Part shown: piece by piece, positions 1-5,428 of the stretch
Position numbering within the stretch: the first letter of the stretch is position 1
Layout: each line of letters opens with the position of its first letter
From: Moraxellaceae bacterium
GTDB lineage: Bacteria; Pseudomonadota; Gammaproteobacteria; Pseudomonadales; Moraxellaceae
NCBI GenBank assembly: GCA_030684415.1
Contig: JAUXNL010000375.1
Span: forward strand, 1 to 6,881
Length of the DNA: 6,881 nt
Reading direction: 5' to 3'
Position numbers and translations under genes: made by a program
Notes under the pieces: model-generated
Databases searched by the model: none
What the model was told of the DNA's origin: nothing
What the model saw: only the letters and a program-made list of their open reading frames with translations

Positions 1-1916
1 TCCATGAACTCCGACATGTCGATACGCACCATGGCATCGTCGGAGTCAAACAGGAAGTTGGCCAAGGCCTTGGTCAGCTCGGTCTTGCCGACACCGGTAG
101 GCCCCAGGAACAGGAAGGAACCATTCGGGCGATTGGGGTCCGACAGGCCGGCACGCGAACGGCGTACCGCATTGGCCACGGCGACAACGGCCTCATGCTG
201 CCCGATGACACGGCGATGCAGCGCATCTTCCATACGCAACAGCTTTTCACGCTCACCTTCCAGCATGCGGCTCACGGGAATACCGGTGGCCTTTGCCACC
301 ACTTCGGCAATTTCCTCATCCGTCACACGATTGCGCAGCAGCGTGTGCGCCGGCTTATCGGCATCGGCCGCGGCTTTGAGCTGCTTTTCCAGCTCCGGAA
401 TCACGGCATACTGCAGCCGCGACATTTTTTCGAGATCGTTGGCGCGGCGTGCGGCCTCGAAATCGATACGCGCTTTTTCCAGCTCCTCCTTCACCTGCTG
501 CTCGCCCTTGAGCGAGGATTTTTCCGCCGTCCAGACTTCTTCCAGATCCGCATATTCGCGCTCGAGCTTGCCGATATCTTCTTGCAGTTTGAGCAGACGC
601 TGCTGGCTGGCGGCGTCCTCCTCATGCTTGAGTGCTTCGCGCTCCATCTTGAGCTGAATCAGCTTGCGGTCGAGCTTGTCCATGGACTCGGGCTTGGAGT
701 CCATTTCCATGCGGATGCGCGAGGCCGCTTCGTCGATCAGGTCGATGGCCTTGTCGGGCAACTTGCGATCCGTGATGTAGCGATGCGAGAGCTTGGCCGC
801 CGCAATGATCGCGGGGTCTGTGATGTCCACGCCATGATGGACTTCATAACGCTCTTTGAGGCCACGCAAGATGGCAATCGTGTCCTCGACCGAGGGCTCA
901 TCCACGAGCACTTTCTGAAACCGGCGCTCCAGCGCGGCATCTTTTTCGATGTACTGACGGTATTCGTCGAGTGTGGTGGCGCCGACACAGTGCAGCTCGC
1001 CACGCGCCAGTGCCGGCTTGAGCATGTTGCCGGCATCCATGGCACCGTCAGCTTTGCCGGCCCCGACCATGGTATGCAGCTCGTCGATGAACAGGATCAC
1101 GTTGCCTTCCTGTTTGGCCAGCTCATTCAGCACGGCCTTCAGGCGCTCCTCGAACTCACCACGGAACTTGGCACCCGCAATCAGCGCACCCATATCGAGC
1201 GACAGTACCTGTTTGTTGCGCAAGCCTTCCGGCACCTCGCCGTTGACAATGCGCTGGGCCAGCCCTTCAACAATCGCGGTCTTGCCTACCCCGGGCTCAC
1301 CGATCAACACCGGATTATTTTTGGTGCGCCGCGCGAGTACCTGAATCGTGCGGCGGATTTCATCGTCACGGCCAATCACGGGATCGAGCTTGCCGCTGGC
1401 GGCGCGCTCGGTCAGATCGATGGTGTACTTCGACAATGCCTGACGATTTCCTTCTGCATTGGCGTCTTTCACGGACTCTCCTCCCCTGACCTGATCAATC
1501 ACCTGCGTCAGCCGTGCTTTCTGCACGCCGGCTTTTTGCAGCACTTTTGCGACGGCGGCATTGGCTTCAAAAAAGGCCAACAGCAACAGTTCGCTGGCAA
1601 TGAACTGGTCACCGCGCTGCTGCGCGAGTTTGTCCGCCAGATTGAAAACCCGCGAAAGTTCAGGCCCGACGCTGATCTCGCCGGTTGGCGTGGTCAGCTT
1701 GGGAAGATTGTCGAGATGGCTGGCAAGCTCACGCCCGAGCACAACGGCATCGGCGCCCGCTTGAGCGAGCAAGGGGCGCACACTGCCGCCCTGCTGTGCC
1801 AGCAACGCACTGAGCAAATGCCCGGGCTCGATGGCGGTGTTGTCACGGCCGATGGCCAGGGATTGGGCATCAGCGAGAGCTTCCTGCAATTTTGCAGTCA
1901 AACGGTCATAACGCAT
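1..1916 (-). CDS. clpB: ATP-dependent disaggregase ClpB (Hsp104/Hsp100 family), C-terminal part beyond the left edge
   Basis: ClpB is a cytosolic hexameric AAA+ machine that, with DnaK/DnaJ/GrpE, pulls proteins out of aggregates through its central pore. The 638 codons visible give the N-domain (about 1-145), NBD1 with Walker A GEPGVGKT (206-213), Walker B ILFIDE (274-279), pore-loop motif AKFRGEF (Phe251) and arginine fingers Arg331/Arg332, the coiled-coil middle domain (about 410-520), then the start of NBD2 with Walker A GPTGVGKT (605-612). The reading stops at SEFM, so roughly 220 residues (rest of NBD2 and the C-terminal domain) lie outside, judging from the usual length near 860. The ATG at 1916 fits the family start MRYDRLT; GGGGAA lies 4 nt upstream. 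Landmark numbering is identical to E. coli ClpB, so there are no insertions to this point. Ala543 replaces the E. coli Trp543 in ATGIPVSRM. An internal GTG start (Val149) and a heat-shock-like promoter are listed separately. Confidence 0.98.
   Translation of the reverse strand, partial: MRYDRLTAKLQEALADAQSLAIGRDNTAIEPGHLLSALLAQQGGSVRPLLAQAGADAVVLGRELASHLDNLPKLTTPTGEISVGPELSRVFNLADKLAQQRGDQFIASELLLLAFFEANAAVAKVLQKAGVQKARLTQVIDQVRGGESVKDANAEGNRQALSKYTIDLTERAASGKLDPVIGRDDEIRRTIQVLARRTKNNPVLIGEPGVGKTAIVEGLAQRIVNGEVPEGLRNKQVLSLDMGALIAGAKFRGEFEERLKAVLNELAKQEGNVILFIDELHTMVGAGKADGAMDAGNMLKPALARGELHCVGATTLDEYRQYIEKDAALERRFQKVLVDEPSVEDTIAILRGLKERYEVHHGVDITDPAIIAAAKLSHRYITDRKLPDKAIDLIDEAASRIRMEMDSKPESMDKLDRKLIQLKMEREALKHEEDAASQQRLLKLQEDIGKLEREYADLEEVWTAEKSSLKGEQQVKEELEKARIDFEAARRANDLEKMSRLQYAVIPELEKQLKAAADADKPAHTLLRNRVTDEEIAEVVAKATGIPVSRMLEGEREKLLRMEDALHRRVIGQHEAVVAVANAVRRSRAGLSDPNRPNGSFLFLGPTGVGKTELTKALANFLFDSDDAMVRIDMSEFM
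1470..1487 (-). promoter_or_regulatory. Internal ribosome binding site and GTG start inside clpB (short ClpB isoform)
   Basis: Reading the minus strand, the purine-rich run AGGGGAGGAG (1487-1478) is followed after a 5-nt spacer by GTG (1472-1470), the codon for Val149. This is a far stronger Shine-Dalgarno than the one before the first ATG. E. coli clpB is known to start a second time at the GTG of residue 149, giving a form without the N-domain (about 80 kDa); residue number and codon are the same here. The run also encodes the Arg-Gly-Gly-Glu linker between N-domain and NBD1, so some purine bias comes from the protein sequence itself. I infer that both forms are made. Confidence 0.75.
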
Positions 1917-1954
1917 GGATTTCCCCGAAATGGCATGAAACGACTTGCCCTAGG

Positions 1955-1981
1955 TATAGGGGCCGTTCCCTCCAATTCAAG
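1955..1981 (-). promoter_or_regulatory. Putative sigma-32 (heat-shock) promoter of clpB
   Basis: On the minus strand CTTGAAT (1981-1975) is followed by 12 nt and CCCCTATA (1962-1955). The sigma-32 consensus is CTTGAAA, a spacer, then CCCCATnTA; the E. coli groE promoter has the same 12-nt spacing between equivalent boxes. The -35 matches 6 of 7 and the CCCC half of the -10 is perfect, while the AT-rich half is shifted by a base. The start of transcription would be near 1948, giving a leader of about 30 nt. The same stretch can be read as TTGAAT-16 nt-TATACC, a modest sigma-70 promoter, so dual use is possible. A short dyad CCCTA-4-TAGGG (1948-1961) overlaps the -10 and the expected start site. 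Confidence 0.65.
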
Positions 1982-2020
1982 GAAGCGGGTGATGGTGGCG
2001 CAGGTAAAAGCTGACGCGGA

Positions 2021-2581
2021 TCAAGCAGAGTGCTTGCCGGCCACCCAGCGCACGGTTTTTTCGGCAACATGGCGGCCGAACCATTCCGCCGTGCGCAGAT
2101 CGCCGGTGGGGGGTGTGGTTTCTGCTGGCGCATTGTCCGACTGCGTCATCAGACCCAGATGGGAGCCCAAACGATTGCGGTCTTCAGGACCGGTGCCTTC
2201 GGGCAGCAAGGGCAGCGGCACCCAGAGCATGCCGTGCTGGGCAGCATAGACCTGTAACTGGAACAGCACACTGAGTTTGTCGCCGGACAGTCCGCCCGAG
2301 TTGGTGAAGCCCGCCGCTAGCTTGTCCTGCCATTCCTGGCGCAGCCACTGCCGCGAGGTCTGGTCCATGAAGTGCTTGAACGGCGCTGACACACTGCCCA
2401 TGTAGGTGGGGGCACCGAAGAGAATGGCATCAGCCGCCTTGAGCACTTTCCAGTCCACATTGTCGACGGCCATCAGCTCCACCGCGACACCTGCGACAGA
2501 GGCTGCCCCCAGACGGACATGCTCGGCCACCTTGGCGGTATGGCCGAAGCCCGAGTGGTAAACGATTGCAACACTGGCCAT
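2021..2581 (-). CDS. Flavodoxin-family / WrbA-like FMN protein (probable NAD(P)H-dependent quinone or FMN oxidoreductase)
   Basis: A 186-residue single-domain flavodoxin fold, probably cytosolic. The first strand AIVYHS is followed by the FMN phosphate loop HSGFGHT (9-15); the second flavin loop is FGAPTYMGSVSAPFKHFMDQ (55-74), very like the GTPTRFGN...FLDQT region of WrbA; the third is TNSGG (93-97), and HGMLWVPLP (116-124) matches WrbA HGM..VP. The C-terminal half (GSHLGLM, then a polar loop and an amphipathic helix) also follows the WrbA pattern, but overall identity looks moderate, so I do not assign wrbA. The ATG at 2581 is chosen over an upstream start at 2641 because GGAG lies 5 nt before it and the flavodoxin strand begins at once; the longer form would start inside the promoter region. 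It is co-oriented with clpB, with a 104-bp gap holding clpB's own promoter and no clear terminator, so readthrough into clpB is possible. The physiological substrate cannot be read from sequence. Confidence 0.9.
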   Translation of the reverse strand: MASVAIVYHSGFGHTAKVAEHVRLGAASVAGVAVELMAVDNVDWKVLKAADAILFGAPTYMGSVSAPFKHFMDQTSRQWLRQEWQDKLAAGFTNSGGLSGDKLSVLFQLQVYAAQHGMLWVPLPLLPEGTGPEDRNRLGSHLGLMTQSDNAPAETTPPTGDLRTAEWFGRHVAEKTVRWVAGKHSA

Positions 2582-2612
2582 GACAACTCCGGTTAGGGGC
2601 GGCGGGGCCGCG

Positions 2613-2641
2613 ATGATAGCCACACTCCGGGCTGGTGGCAC
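2613..2641 (-). promoter_or_regulatory. Possible sigma-70 promoter of the flavodoxin-family gene
   Basis: On the minus strand GTGCCA (2641-2636), 17 nt, then TATCAT (2618-2613). The -10 matches 5 of 6 and the -35 4 of 6 consensus bases at the optimal spacing; transcription would start near 2606, about 25 nt before the ATG at 2581. Nothing else in the 147-bp divergent gap is better placed. This is pattern matching only. Confidence 0.4.
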
Positions 2642-2664
2642 CGGAACAAGACACTACACTTCAA

Positions 2665-2680
2665 GCAAGGCGACTCTTGC
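2665..2680. repeat. Short inverted repeat in the divergent intergenic gap
   Basis: GCAAG (2665-2669) and CTTGC (2676-2680) are perfect inverted copies separated by GCGACT. The repeat lies between the divergent starts at 2581 and 2729, upstream of the possible flavodoxin promoter and about 50 bp before the plus-strand gene. Its position would suit a regulator site, but five-base arms are expected by chance in GC-rich DNA. No convincing plus-strand promoter was found here for the 89-residue gene. Confidence 0.2.
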
Positions 2681-2728
2681 CTGCGCTTTACAACAGATGA
2701 CGCCGACCACCGAGAACAGGGGAAGCCC

Positions 2729-2998
2729 ATGGGAAAGCCGACCGATACCGAACTGGGGCAGGCCATACAGGCCGCGATTGTCATGCGTGAAAACGGCAAC
2801 GATCCCGACTTTGTGGCCAAATCACTGCTCAGCCTGAACTACCGCATGCAGAAAATGGAACGTCTGCTGACCGCGACCAAACGCTTCCTGCACGCTGGCC
2901 AGAGTTCCACGGATCACCGAGCCTTGTTGCAAGTGCTGGCCGCCGCCGAAAAAGCCAACGCGGACGACAGCGACCCCGACTTCAGCTCAGGCCGCTGA
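2729..2998 (+). CDS. Conserved-looking hypothetical protein, 89 residues
   Basis: I do not recognise a named family. The gene is believable because AGGGGA (2718-2723) sits 5 nt before the ATG, the frame fills the gap between two minus-strand genes, and its composition is that of a folded soluble helical protein. The predicted parts are a first helix around residues 5-21 (TELGQAIQAAIVMREN), a loop GNDPDF (23-28), a long helix about 28-55 with heptad-like hydrophobics (LLSLNYRMQKMERLL), a turn HAGQSSTDH (55-63), a third helix about 64-77, and a disordered acidic tail ending DSDPDFSSGR. There is no cysteine, signal peptide or membrane segment. I have the impression of similar short proteins in other beta/gammaproteobacteria, but this is memory, not a search. 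It is the only plus-strand gene, divergent from the flavodoxin-family gene and convergent with the DUF2798 gene, 9 bp stop to stop. Function unknown. Confidence 0.75.
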   Translation: MGKPTDTELGQAIQAAIVMRENGNDPDFVAKSLLSLNYRMQKMERLLTATKRFLHAGQSSTDHRALLQVLAAAEKANADDSDPDFSSGR

Positions 2999-3000
2999 AA

Positions 3001-3017
3001 CGCGGATTTACTCCGCG
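3001..3017. terminator. Short hairpin between convergent genes, possible weak bidirectional terminator
   Basis: CGCGGA (3001-3006) pairs with TCCGCG (3012-3017) across the loop TTTAC. It begins two bases after the stop of the plus-strand gene, and its loop contains the TAA of the minus-strand DUF2798 gene. The stem is GC-rich, but neither strand shows a proper T-run after it, so it is at best a poor intrinsic terminator; it could instead protect 3' ends. Confidence 0.3.
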
Positions 3018-3238
3018 CGACACACTCGCTCGGCCAGTCGCTTGGCGAGCGGCGCCACGAAGGCGGCTACTGGAAACGCCACCAGGAAGGCCACCGGAAA
3101 CGCATGAGCCCAGCGCAGCAGGTAGCCACTCCCCACGCCCGTGTTGAACGCGGTCAGCACGCCCGACATCAAAAAACTCATCAGCAGCGCCATGAAAAAA
3201 GCAAAGGTCAGTGGCAGCCAGCGCTTGGGCAAACCCAT
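3008..3238 (-). CDS. DUF2798 family small inner-membrane protein
   Basis: A 76-residue protein with two hydrophobic helices, about residues 8-30 (LPLTFAFFMALLMSFLMSGV) and 47-66 (FPVAFLVAFPVAAFVAPL), joined by a short loop with a Trp (LRWAHAF), and a basic C-terminus (AKRLAERVCR). The pattern (K-R-[WY] start, MSFLMSG in helix 1, AFPVAxFVAPLxxRL in helix 2) is that of DUF2798 proteins, whose function is unknown. Predicted location is the cytoplasmic membrane. The ATG at 3238 is preferred to the in-frame TTG at 3244 because AGGAG lies 7 nt before the ATG and would almost touch the TTG. Only 2 bp separate it from the pgeF stop, and its ribosome site lies inside the last codons of pgeF, so translation is probably coupled. 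It is the last gene of the cluster. Confidence 0.85.
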   Translation of the reverse strand: MGLPKRWLPLTFAFFMALLMSFLMSGVLTAFNTGVGSGYLLRWAHAFPVAFLVAFPVAAFVAPLAKRLAERVCRAE

Positions 3239-3240
3239 CC

Positions 3241-4011
3241 TCAAGCTCCTGATAACCAGATGACCGAGGCCATGCGGCCGGTACGACCGTCGCGGCGGTA
3301 CGAAAAAAATGTTTCGCCTTCAGTGAAGGTGCAACGACCGCCACCGGATACCGCCATCACCCCCACTGCCGACAGCCGCAGGCGAGCCAGCAAGTAGATG
3401 TCCGCCAGCCAGCGCCCGGCATTCGGGCTGGGCACAAAGGCCCGAGCGGCGTCTGCTTGCTTGGCAACAAACGCTTCGCGCACTTCCTCTCCCACCTCAA
3501 AAGCGGATGGGCCGATGGCCGGCCCCATCCAGGCCATCACCTGTGCAGGATCAGCAAACGTCTGCACGGTGGCTTCCAGTACGCCATCACACAGTCCACG
3601 CCAGCCGGCATGAGCCACGGCCACACGCGTCCCGGCACGGTCACAGAAAAATACCGGCAGGCAGTCGGCGGTCATCACGACGCAGGGCAAGCCGGCGACC
3701 GTCGTGGTGACTGCATCCGCCGCCGGCAACGCGCCGGACGCGTGCAACACCGTATCTGCGCTTGCCTCCAGCACACGGATGCCATGCACCTGATTCAGCC
3801 ACTGCGGTTCCATACACGTCGCCACGCTGCACAAGGCCTGCTGCAGCCGTGCACGGTTCTGCGCGACATCGGCCGGATTGTCGTCAACATGCGTGCCGAG
3901 ATTGAGACTGTCCCAAGGCGCCGTGCTGACACCCCCGGCGCGCGTCGTCACCACGGCATGCACATGCGCTGGCGCCGGCCAATCGGCCTGCAATAACGGC
4001 ACATTCGCCAT
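3241..4011 (-). CDS. pgeF: Peptidoglycan editing factor PgeF (YfiH; formerly polyphenol oxidase/multicopper oxidase-like family)
   Basis: PgeF/YfiH proteins are cytoplasmic; the E. coli protein removes wrongly incorporated L-Ser from UDP-MurNAc peptide precursors, and related proteins have been reported to have purine nucleoside or laccase-like activity. The 256-residue product has all family landmarks: TTRAGGVS near the N-terminus (22-30), NLGTHVDD (37-44), NQVHG with His76, ADCLPV with Cys117, AHAGWRG with His134, MGPAIGP (162-168) and FFSYRRDGRTGR (235-246). His76, Cys117 and His134 correspond to the conserved metal-binding/catalytic triad (His71, Cys107, His124 in E. coli YfiH). The ATG at 4011 lies 5 bp after the TGA of the upstream oxidoreductase gene. 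There is no clear Shine-Dalgarno before it and no earlier in-frame start that suits the family length, so translation probably depends on coupling. Second gene of a three-gene operon. The activity call rests on homology. Confidence 0.95.
   Translation of the reverse strand: MANVPLLQADWPAPAHVHAVVTTRAGGVSTAPWDSLNLGTHVDDNPADVAQNRARLQQALCSVATCMEPQWLNQVHGIRVLEASADTVLHASGALPAADAVTTTVAGLPCVVMTADCLPVFFCDRAGTRVAVAHAGWRGLCDGVLEATVQTFADPAQVMAWMGPAIGPSAFEVGEEVREAFVAKQADAARAFVPSPNAGRWLADIYLLARLRLSAVGVMAVSGGGRCTFTEGETFFSYRRDGRTGRMASVIWLSGA
3246..3250 (-). promoter_or_regulatory. Ribosome binding site of the DUF2798 gene, inside the end of pgeF
   Basis: AGGAG (3250-3246 on the minus strand) is a near-perfect Shine-Dalgarno 7 nt before the ATG at 3238 and overlaps the codons before the pgeF TGA (3243-3241). 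It decides the start codon and supports co-translation of the two genes. Confidence 0.7.
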
Positions 4012-4016
4012 GCAGG

Positions 4017-5195
4017 TCAGCCCAGTACGCTGAACACAAGACCGGCGCGCTCCAGTCTGGGAATCAGTGCGGCCCCCATCGCCGACGCCGGCGTGATGAG
4101 GCCGGCCGCATCGGGCAGCTTTTTGTCGAGCGCGAGACAAAGCGCCGCTTCGGCCATCATCTTCGAGGTATCGCCATAGCCCGGATCACCCCCAGCAAGA
4201 CGGCAGAGCACGGTTGTCCCCGCCGCCTGGGCGACCACATTCATGTGGAACCAACCTTTTTCGCGCTGGGCCGCACTCGGGCCTTCGCCGGGATCACGCA
4301 CCTTCAGCAACAGATTGCGCGTCGGGCCGAACTGGGCCAGCGTGAAAATCCCACCTATGCCAGCGAGAAGCCCCGCCAGTGCCACCGGGTTTTTCATCAT
4401 CAGGAAGTGGCCATAGGCAAACGTACGGCCGTAATCGCCACGCACGCGTGCGGTATGACGCACCACCTCAGGGTCGATGGTCGGCATGTTGCAGGCCCAA
4501 CGATCAAAGTGGGCGTCTTTGTAGAGCGGCGTTTTCACCGCATGCACATTGTCGCGCGGCGGACGTGGACGATGGCGCATCCACTGGCGCGCCGTGGCCA
4601 TGGCCTCGATGGCAGAGTGCCAGGTGCCGCCAGAAAATGTACCGCCGGCTTCAACTCCACCTCTCACTTCCACATCGGCGTCGGCAAAAACGCGTTCGCC
4701 CAGACGGTTTTTCAATTCCTGTACGGCGTAGAACACCGCCATGTCCGGAGGGATGCTTTCAAAGCCACAACTGTTAACGATGCGCGCACCGGTTGCCTTT
4801 GCGAGCGTGTCATATTTTTCGCGCATGGCCTGCACGAACTGGGGCTCGCCGGTGAGATCGACATAATGTGTGCCGGCCTCGGCACAGGCCCGCAAGATCG
4901 GCTCGCCATAGCGCACATAGGGGCCAACCGTGGTGATGACGGTCGTGGCGGAGGCCGCCAATTCGGTCATCGACGCGGGGGCATTGATGTCGGCACGCAG
5001 GAGTGCGGGCACTGTCGCGCCGGCAACCGCGGCGACACGGTCGCGCACGGCCTCCAGCTTGTCGGGGTTACGACCCGCCAGCGCCCAGGTGAATTTTTCA
5101 TGGCGTGACACTTCCGCCAGATAGTCAGCGACCAGTCCGCCCGTAAAGCCGGTGGCGCCAAACACCACTACGTCGTAGCTACGTTGCTTGCCCAT
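4017..5195 (-). CDS. Saccharopine dehydrogenase-like oxidoreductase (SCCPDH / trans-acting enoyl reductase family)
   Basis: A 392-residue NAD(P)-binding protein. The N-terminal Rossmann motif VVVFGATGFTG (9-19) is followed by ALAGRNPDKL (38-47), where Arg42 after the second strand suggests NADPH, then TTVGPYVRYGEP (88-99), THYVDLTGE (109-117) and CGFESIPPDM (143-152). The second half has AGGTFSGGTWHS (183-194), a hydrophobic stretch (about 270-288), GDPGYGDTSKMM (336-347) and ITPASAMGAAL (367-377). This order, especially GPYxRYG, CGFxSIPxD and TPAxAMGxxL, matches mycobacterial trans-acting enoyl reductases (Rv2953, Rv2449c) and eukaryotic SCCPDH better than true lysine-pathway saccharopine dehydrogenases. 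In mycobacteria Rv2953 reduces a double bond during phthiocerol/phenolphthiocerol lipid synthesis; here the substrate is unknown, and no polyketide synthase is in view. The ATG at 5195 is chosen because AGAGGA lies 6 nt upstream and the Rossmann strand begins soon after. First gene of the operon with pgeF and DUF2798. Confidence 0.88.
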   Translation of the reverse strand: MGKQRSYDVVVFGATGFTGGLVADYLAEVSRHEKFTWALAGRNPDKLEAVRDRVAAVAGATVPALLRADINAPASMTELAASATTVITTVGPYVRYGEPILRACAEAGTHYVDLTGEPQFVQAMREKYDTLAKATGARIVNSCGFESIPPDMAVFYAVQELKNRLGERVFADADVEVRGGVEAGGTFSGGTWHSAIEAMATARQWMRHRPRPPRDNVHAVKTPLYKDAHFDRWACNMPTIDPEVVRHTARVRGDYGRTFAYGHFLMMKNPVALAGLLAGIGGIFTLAQFGPTRNLLLKVRDPGEGPSAAQREKGWFHMNVVAQAAGTTVLCRLAGGDPGYGDTSKMMAEAALCLALDKKLPDAAGLITPASAMGAALIPRLERAGLVFSVLG

Positions 5196-5209
5196 GATGA
5201 GTCCTCTGG

Positions 5210-5226
5210 GGCGCCAACCTGGCGCC
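5210..5226 (-). repeat. GGCGCC-AACCT-GGCGCC hairpin in the leader of the reductase-pgeF operon
   Basis: Two copies of GGCGCC (5210-5215, 5221-5226), itself a palindrome, are separated by five bases, so the pair is both a direct and an inverted repeat and can form a strong 6-bp GC stem. On the minus strand it ends two bases before the AGAGGA ribosome site of the gene starting at 5195, with five T's upstream. Placed this way it would lie in the mRNA leader rather than act as a terminator. Regulatory meaning is inference. Confidence 0.4.
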
Positions 5227-5402
5227 GGAAAAAGTGGATGCGAGGGTAGCGGAAAACCGGGGCTGGCGGCGAGCCACACCCGCGCAAGGCCAGACCCGGA
5301 GAGGCCATGCCTTGAGCGGCATTGTGTTACTCACGGCGGCTCCGGAAACGGCATTATCCAGCGCCACCGCGAAGCCCTCAGCCAAGCAGCCTGCCGCCGG
5401 CG

Positions 5403-5425
5403 TTGCCGATGCACCCCCTCGGCAA
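5403..5425 (-). terminator. Hairpin after the carotenoid oxygenase gene, possible terminator without T-run
   Basis: TTGCCGA (5403-5409) and TCGGCAA (5419-5425) form a perfect 7-bp stem with a 9-nt loop, starting 3 bp after the TAG of the carotenoid oxygenase on the minus strand. The following minus-strand bases are GC-rich with no T-run, so it is either a weak or Rho-assisted terminator or a 3'-end stabiliser. Confidence 0.35.
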
Positions 5426-5428
5426 GCC

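Larger units (their letters stand above)
5196..5428. other. 233-bp gap between carotenoid oxygenase and oxidoreductase genes
   Basis: No reading frame here has a family-like product. On the minus strand it holds a hairpin just after the carotenoid oxygenase stop (5403-5425), a lone GATAAT (5358-5353) resembling a -10 box but lacking a good -35 at proper distance, and the hairpin 5210-5226 before the oxidoreductase ribosome site. It probably carries the operon's promoter and leader, which I cannot place with confidence. Confidence 0.5.

Noticed and set aside
195..2249. A 684-codon open frame on the plus strand opposite clpB
   Set aside because: Its first codon position faces the third position of clpB codons. 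In a gene with few A-ending codons the opposite frame rarely has T at its first position, so stop codons are scarce. The translation has no recognisable motif and runs across the clpB promoter into the flavodoxin-family gene, while clpB is unmistakable on the minus strand.
2581..2641. A longer form of the flavodoxin-family protein starting at 2641
   Set aside because: The 20 extra residues (Ala/Pro rich) precede the first flavodoxin strand, lack a ribosome site, and overlap the likely promoter; GGAG 5 nt before 2581 supports the shorter form.
3982..4140. An N-terminal extension of PgeF to 4140
   Set aside because: It would overlap the upstream oxidoreductase by over 120 bp with no family similarity; the ATG at 4011 gives the usual family length.
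4245..5108. A 287-codon open frame on the plus strand opposite the saccharopine dehydrogenase-like gene
   Set aside because: It lies wholly within a gene with clear Rossmann and family motifs; the antisense product resembles no family and has the same shadow composition.
5353..5358. GATAAT on the minus strand as the -10 box of the reductase operon
   Set aside because: No acceptable -35 hexamer is found 16-18 bp upstream, and it would imply a leader of about 150 nt; a single hexamer match is weak evidence.
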